The position numbers were made by a program, and so were the translations under genes. A stretch of DNA of 21,510 nt from Collodictyon triciliatum (lineage: Eukaryota; CRuMs), in assembly GCA_043381765.1 (NCBI GenBank), contig JBHJMP010001393.1:1-21510 (forward strand), in the 5' to 3' direction. Numbering within the stretch: the stretch's first letter is position 1; the number at the start of each line of letters is the position of its first letter. Below are positions 19,022 through 21,510 of this stretch, piece by piece. The notes beneath the pieces were generated by a model, which was given only the letters and a program-made list of their open reading frames with translations, had not been told where the DNA came from and did not search any database.

Positions 19022-19672
19022 ATAGCAAATTTTTAGATTTGACGTGTAAAAAAAAAAACTACAGTGTTTATCTTTTCTATTATCTGGATTATACCATACT
19101 CAAAAGAGCACACAGTTGATGAATATTTACAAAGAGTCTGTTTCATATTTACAAAAGCGTTGTGAATACAAGAATCGTATTTTCCCCACTAATTTTTGGA
19201 GGATTAATTTATAATGTAAGCAGAACTTAAACTGGATATTGATGCATATAGCTCATCCGCGGATTGAAAATCGTTCTAGATGCATAAATGCATCTCCTGA
19301 TACCCATTATTTTCTTGCTGTGTAATTTTAATTTTTCATATTCTTTCTCAACTATAAAATATGATTCTACTTGTAGAGCAATGGACTCAATTAAATTGAT
19401 ATTATTTTGTTGTACAACACTACACGACCTTAAAAGTATAGACACGCGCGAGTTTCATCTGTTGCACTAGTTGAGGGATTTTTTTTAAAAAAAAATTACT
19501 AATTATCAGAGTCTTAGTGAACTTGTCTGGAGGTGGGTTTATTTTTCTTCGTTTGTTCAACTATCGAAATGCGGGTGCTTTTGAAGAATTCCATGTTTTC
19601 TCCTTTATTTGATCCAAAGTTGAATATATTCATGGTGATTTTTTTGTTTATGCTATCTAATTTTTCACCGTG
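19022..19672. other. Spacer between the LINE remnant and the P450 gene
   Basis: AT-rich sequence of 650 bases with a T8A9 element and A runs. Open frames on both strands (for example 19227-19445 minus) lack splice context or family resemblance. I see no supported gene. Confidence 0.45.
19479..19495. repeat. T8A9 palindrome in the LINE-P450 spacer
   Basis: A T(n)A(n) element in the non-coding spacer between the LINE remnant and the 3' end of the P450 gene. Confidence 0.9.
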
Positions 19673-21258
19673 TTATTTGATTTTCTTGAACTTAAGGAAA
19701 CGAGGCTCGACAACCATTTTCATACCATGTCGGGCTTGTAAAATAACATTATGTCTGTAATCCATGTTGTGATTCGGGACTAAGGTGAGTTTAAATCTAC
19801 GAAGAATGACTACAAGAAGCAACTTCGCCTCGGTATAAGCCATATTCTGCCCGAGACATATTCTTGGCCTTGAATCAAGAAAAGCTATCAAATATGTGGC
19901 CATTATATAACTTGATATGATTACACAGAAGCTTAATTTTTATTTGCATAAATGTTACCCTGCTAGAAATGGATTGAAAACAAATTGAGGAACTTTTTGG
20001 ATTCTTTCGGCACTCCAGCGCTCAGGTTCAAACACATCTGCATCATCTCCCCAAAACTCTTTCATTCTATGCATGATATATGGCAGAAATACGACGTCGG
20101 TGCCACCATCAACGAAAAACCCATTCGGTAAGATATCGTCCTAAACGTAAAGTACATAAGGCAGTCTGAATGTAATTCAGTTAACAAAAGCCCTTCCATA
20201 GAGTCGAATAAACGAAAAAATGATTGAGCTAAATCAGCTAATTTTTATCAAATTCAACATTTAATTCTAGCCCTAGAAGAAGGTCATTTTTTTTCAAATT
20301 TGCTTATTATATCACCTTTACAGATGTTCGAATGTCAGCTGGAACTGAAGGATGAAGACGAAGAGTTTCATTCAGGACCTGCTTCATGTATCGGAGCTTG
20401 CTGAGGTGCTCTGCTGTAATCACCTCGGATGAACCGATTACATGATCTATTTCCTTCAGTATTTTTTCCTTTTTTATAAACAAAAAACAATAGTTAATTT
20501 TGGTAGTGCCGTTAAAAAAGTTCCGATAAAAAGGTAGATTTAAAAAAATCTTACTTGTATGTCACTTCTATGACTAATTTCCCCTAGAGTCCAGATATCA
20601 AAACTGCAGTCGTATCGCGTCCAGCAATCAACATATTCTTCAACAGATCTCGAAGAGATTCCTTTGAATGACTGCCGTTTGAATCCTTTATGTATTCAGC
20701 AAGTAAATCGGTCCTTTTGTCGATATTTGCATCTGTGAGGCTTTTTTCGACAATATCGTCCACAAACTCATTTAGAATTTTCAGTTGAGTGTCAAAAATA
20801 GGATCTGGTTTGAATAACCATAATGGATGCGTAAGATATCGGGCATTTATAGTGATCTACACGTTCGAATTATAGAGAATAATAATCAGCGAGGTATATA
20901 ATTGAATGATTTTTTAATTAAAAGTAGTTTTACTTGTAAGTAATCGAATGCCTGGGCAAAAATTGACGGCTTATTGAGGGAGTTGATATTACACCCAAAT
21001 AGTACTTCTCCTGCGCTACAATGGTCACAATTGAATAAAAAAAAATTTTTTTTTGTTATACTCATAACAAATTGAATGTAGATATCATATACATATATGT
21101 TGTTAGAATAATTTTCCGTCAAATGGAATATTGTAATCAAATTACCTGTCCAGTGTGAATCTAAAACACAAGTCCTGAATATCTACAGTATCTTTCGATT
21201 GTGATGCAAGGCCTAAAATATTTGACAGCGTCTGTGCATGCTTAGAGAATGTCGGTAT
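19673..21258 (-). CDS. Cytochrome P450, CYP86/CYP704-like fatty-acid hydroxylase type (N-terminus outside window)
   Basis: A heme monooxygenase, probably ER-bound, though the N-terminal anchor is not in the window. Exons from 5' to 3': 21258-21146, 21015-20934, 20856-20555, 20468-20316, 20140-19959, 19868-19673 (stop). About 340 residues are visible. Order: FRFTLDSAGEVLFG, ITINARYLTHPLWLF, I-helix NMLIAGRDTTA, WTLGEISHRSDIQ, K-helix NETLRLHPSVPADIR (ExxR), PYIMHRMKEFWGDDAD, FEPERW, heme loop FNPFLAG/PRICLGQ (Cys ligand), and a C-terminal beta region. VDGGTDV, MHRMKEFWG and the heme loop fit omega-hydroxylases of the CYP86/94/704/52 group; substrate is inference. The exon 20856-20555 needs one extra base near 20594 to join the I-helix to WTLGEIS. 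Everything upstream of 21258 to the window end looks intronic. Confidence 0.93.
21036..21054. repeat. A9T9-type palindrome in a P450 intron
   Basis: An A run followed by a T run, the opposite order to the other elements on this strand, in intron 21016-21145 of the P450 gene. Confidence 0.85.
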
Positions 21259-21337
21259 CTAATTGGAGTGTAATCGTGATTCAGTGTATATGTGTATGTA
21301 TATATATTCGATGAGTGAATAAATTTTTGTGTGGAAT

Positions 21338-21510
21338 AATAATAACAATAATAATAACAATAATAATAACAATAATAATAACAATAATAATAACAATAAT
21401 AATAACAAAAATAACAATAACAATAACAATAACAATAACAATAATAACAATAATAACAATAATAACAATAATAACAATAATAACAATAATAACAATAATA
21501 ACAATAATAA
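21338..21510. repeat. (AATAAC/AATAATAAC)n array at the window edge
   Basis: A repeat of AATAAC with AAT insertions runs to the end of the window, in what should be an intron or the 5' flank of the P450 gene. The poly-Leu open frame on the minus strand is an artefact. Confidence 0.95.

Noticed and set aside
19673-19903. Unspliced P450 heme loop reading FLDSRPRICLG, as if the conserved Gly were Arg
   Set aside because: The true acceptor is at 19869-19870. The previous exon ends FNPFLA-GG in phase 2, which restores the canonical FxAGPRICLG loop. The odd residues are intronic.
21259-21504. Poly-Leu minus-strand frame
   Set aside because: AATAAC repeat artefact at the window edge.
1-21510. tRNA, rRNA and bacterial or phage genes
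   Set aside because: No cloverleaf, rRNA-like stretch, operon spacing or ribosome binding pattern was seen on either strand by eye.

Overview
The window is eukaryotic nuclear DNA. It is AT-rich, with short GT-AG introns (roughly 100-400 bases, at least one GC-AG), exons down to about 20-45 bases, long intronic microsatellites, homopolymer runs, a LINE fragment and one 595-base assembly gap. The gene content (eIF4G, a class III nucleotide cyclase with a XylR/V4R-like sensor, a cytochrome P450) and the intron style suggest a free-living protist or an early-diverging fungus. A foraminiferan/rhizarian-type genome is one possibility, but the sequence alone does not prove a lineage. Because of the introns, most coding sequence lies in pieces too short to appear as long open frames. 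I rebuilt the genes by joining exons at splice sites with matching phase.

Layout. (1) 313-8209, plus strand: translation initiation factor eIF4G, about 20 exons. It has a disordered N-terminus with a 52-unit PEAK-type repeat, an eIF4E-binding motif, an RG-rich linker, the MIF4G domain and the MA3 domain. (2) 8820-12945, minus strand, convergent with eIF4G: a class III cyclase of about 950 residues. In order it has a disordered N-terminus, a coiled coil, a XylR_N-like plus V4R sensor region carrying the zinc-site spacing of bacterial phenol sensors, a signalling helix and a catalytic domain. This is the most unusual item in the window. (3) 13361-14180, minus: pieces of a small single-pass membrane protein. 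(4) 14343-17032, minus: a chain of about ten small exons encoding an unrecognised hydrophilic protein. (5) 17863-19021, minus: a 5'-truncated LINE reverse transcriptase remnant broken by the N gap. (6) 19673-21258, minus: the C-terminal three quarters of a cytochrome P450 resembling the CYP86/CYP704 type. Its N-terminus lies beyond the window.

The genes do not look like a functional cluster. eIF4G is housekeeping, the cyclase is signalling and the P450 is oxidative metabolism. Two of the best-supported genes (cyclase and P450) each appear to lack exactly one base inside a conserved segment. This argues for assembly indels rather than decay, but needs raw reads. A recurring T(n)A(n) palindrome is found in introns and spacers throughout.
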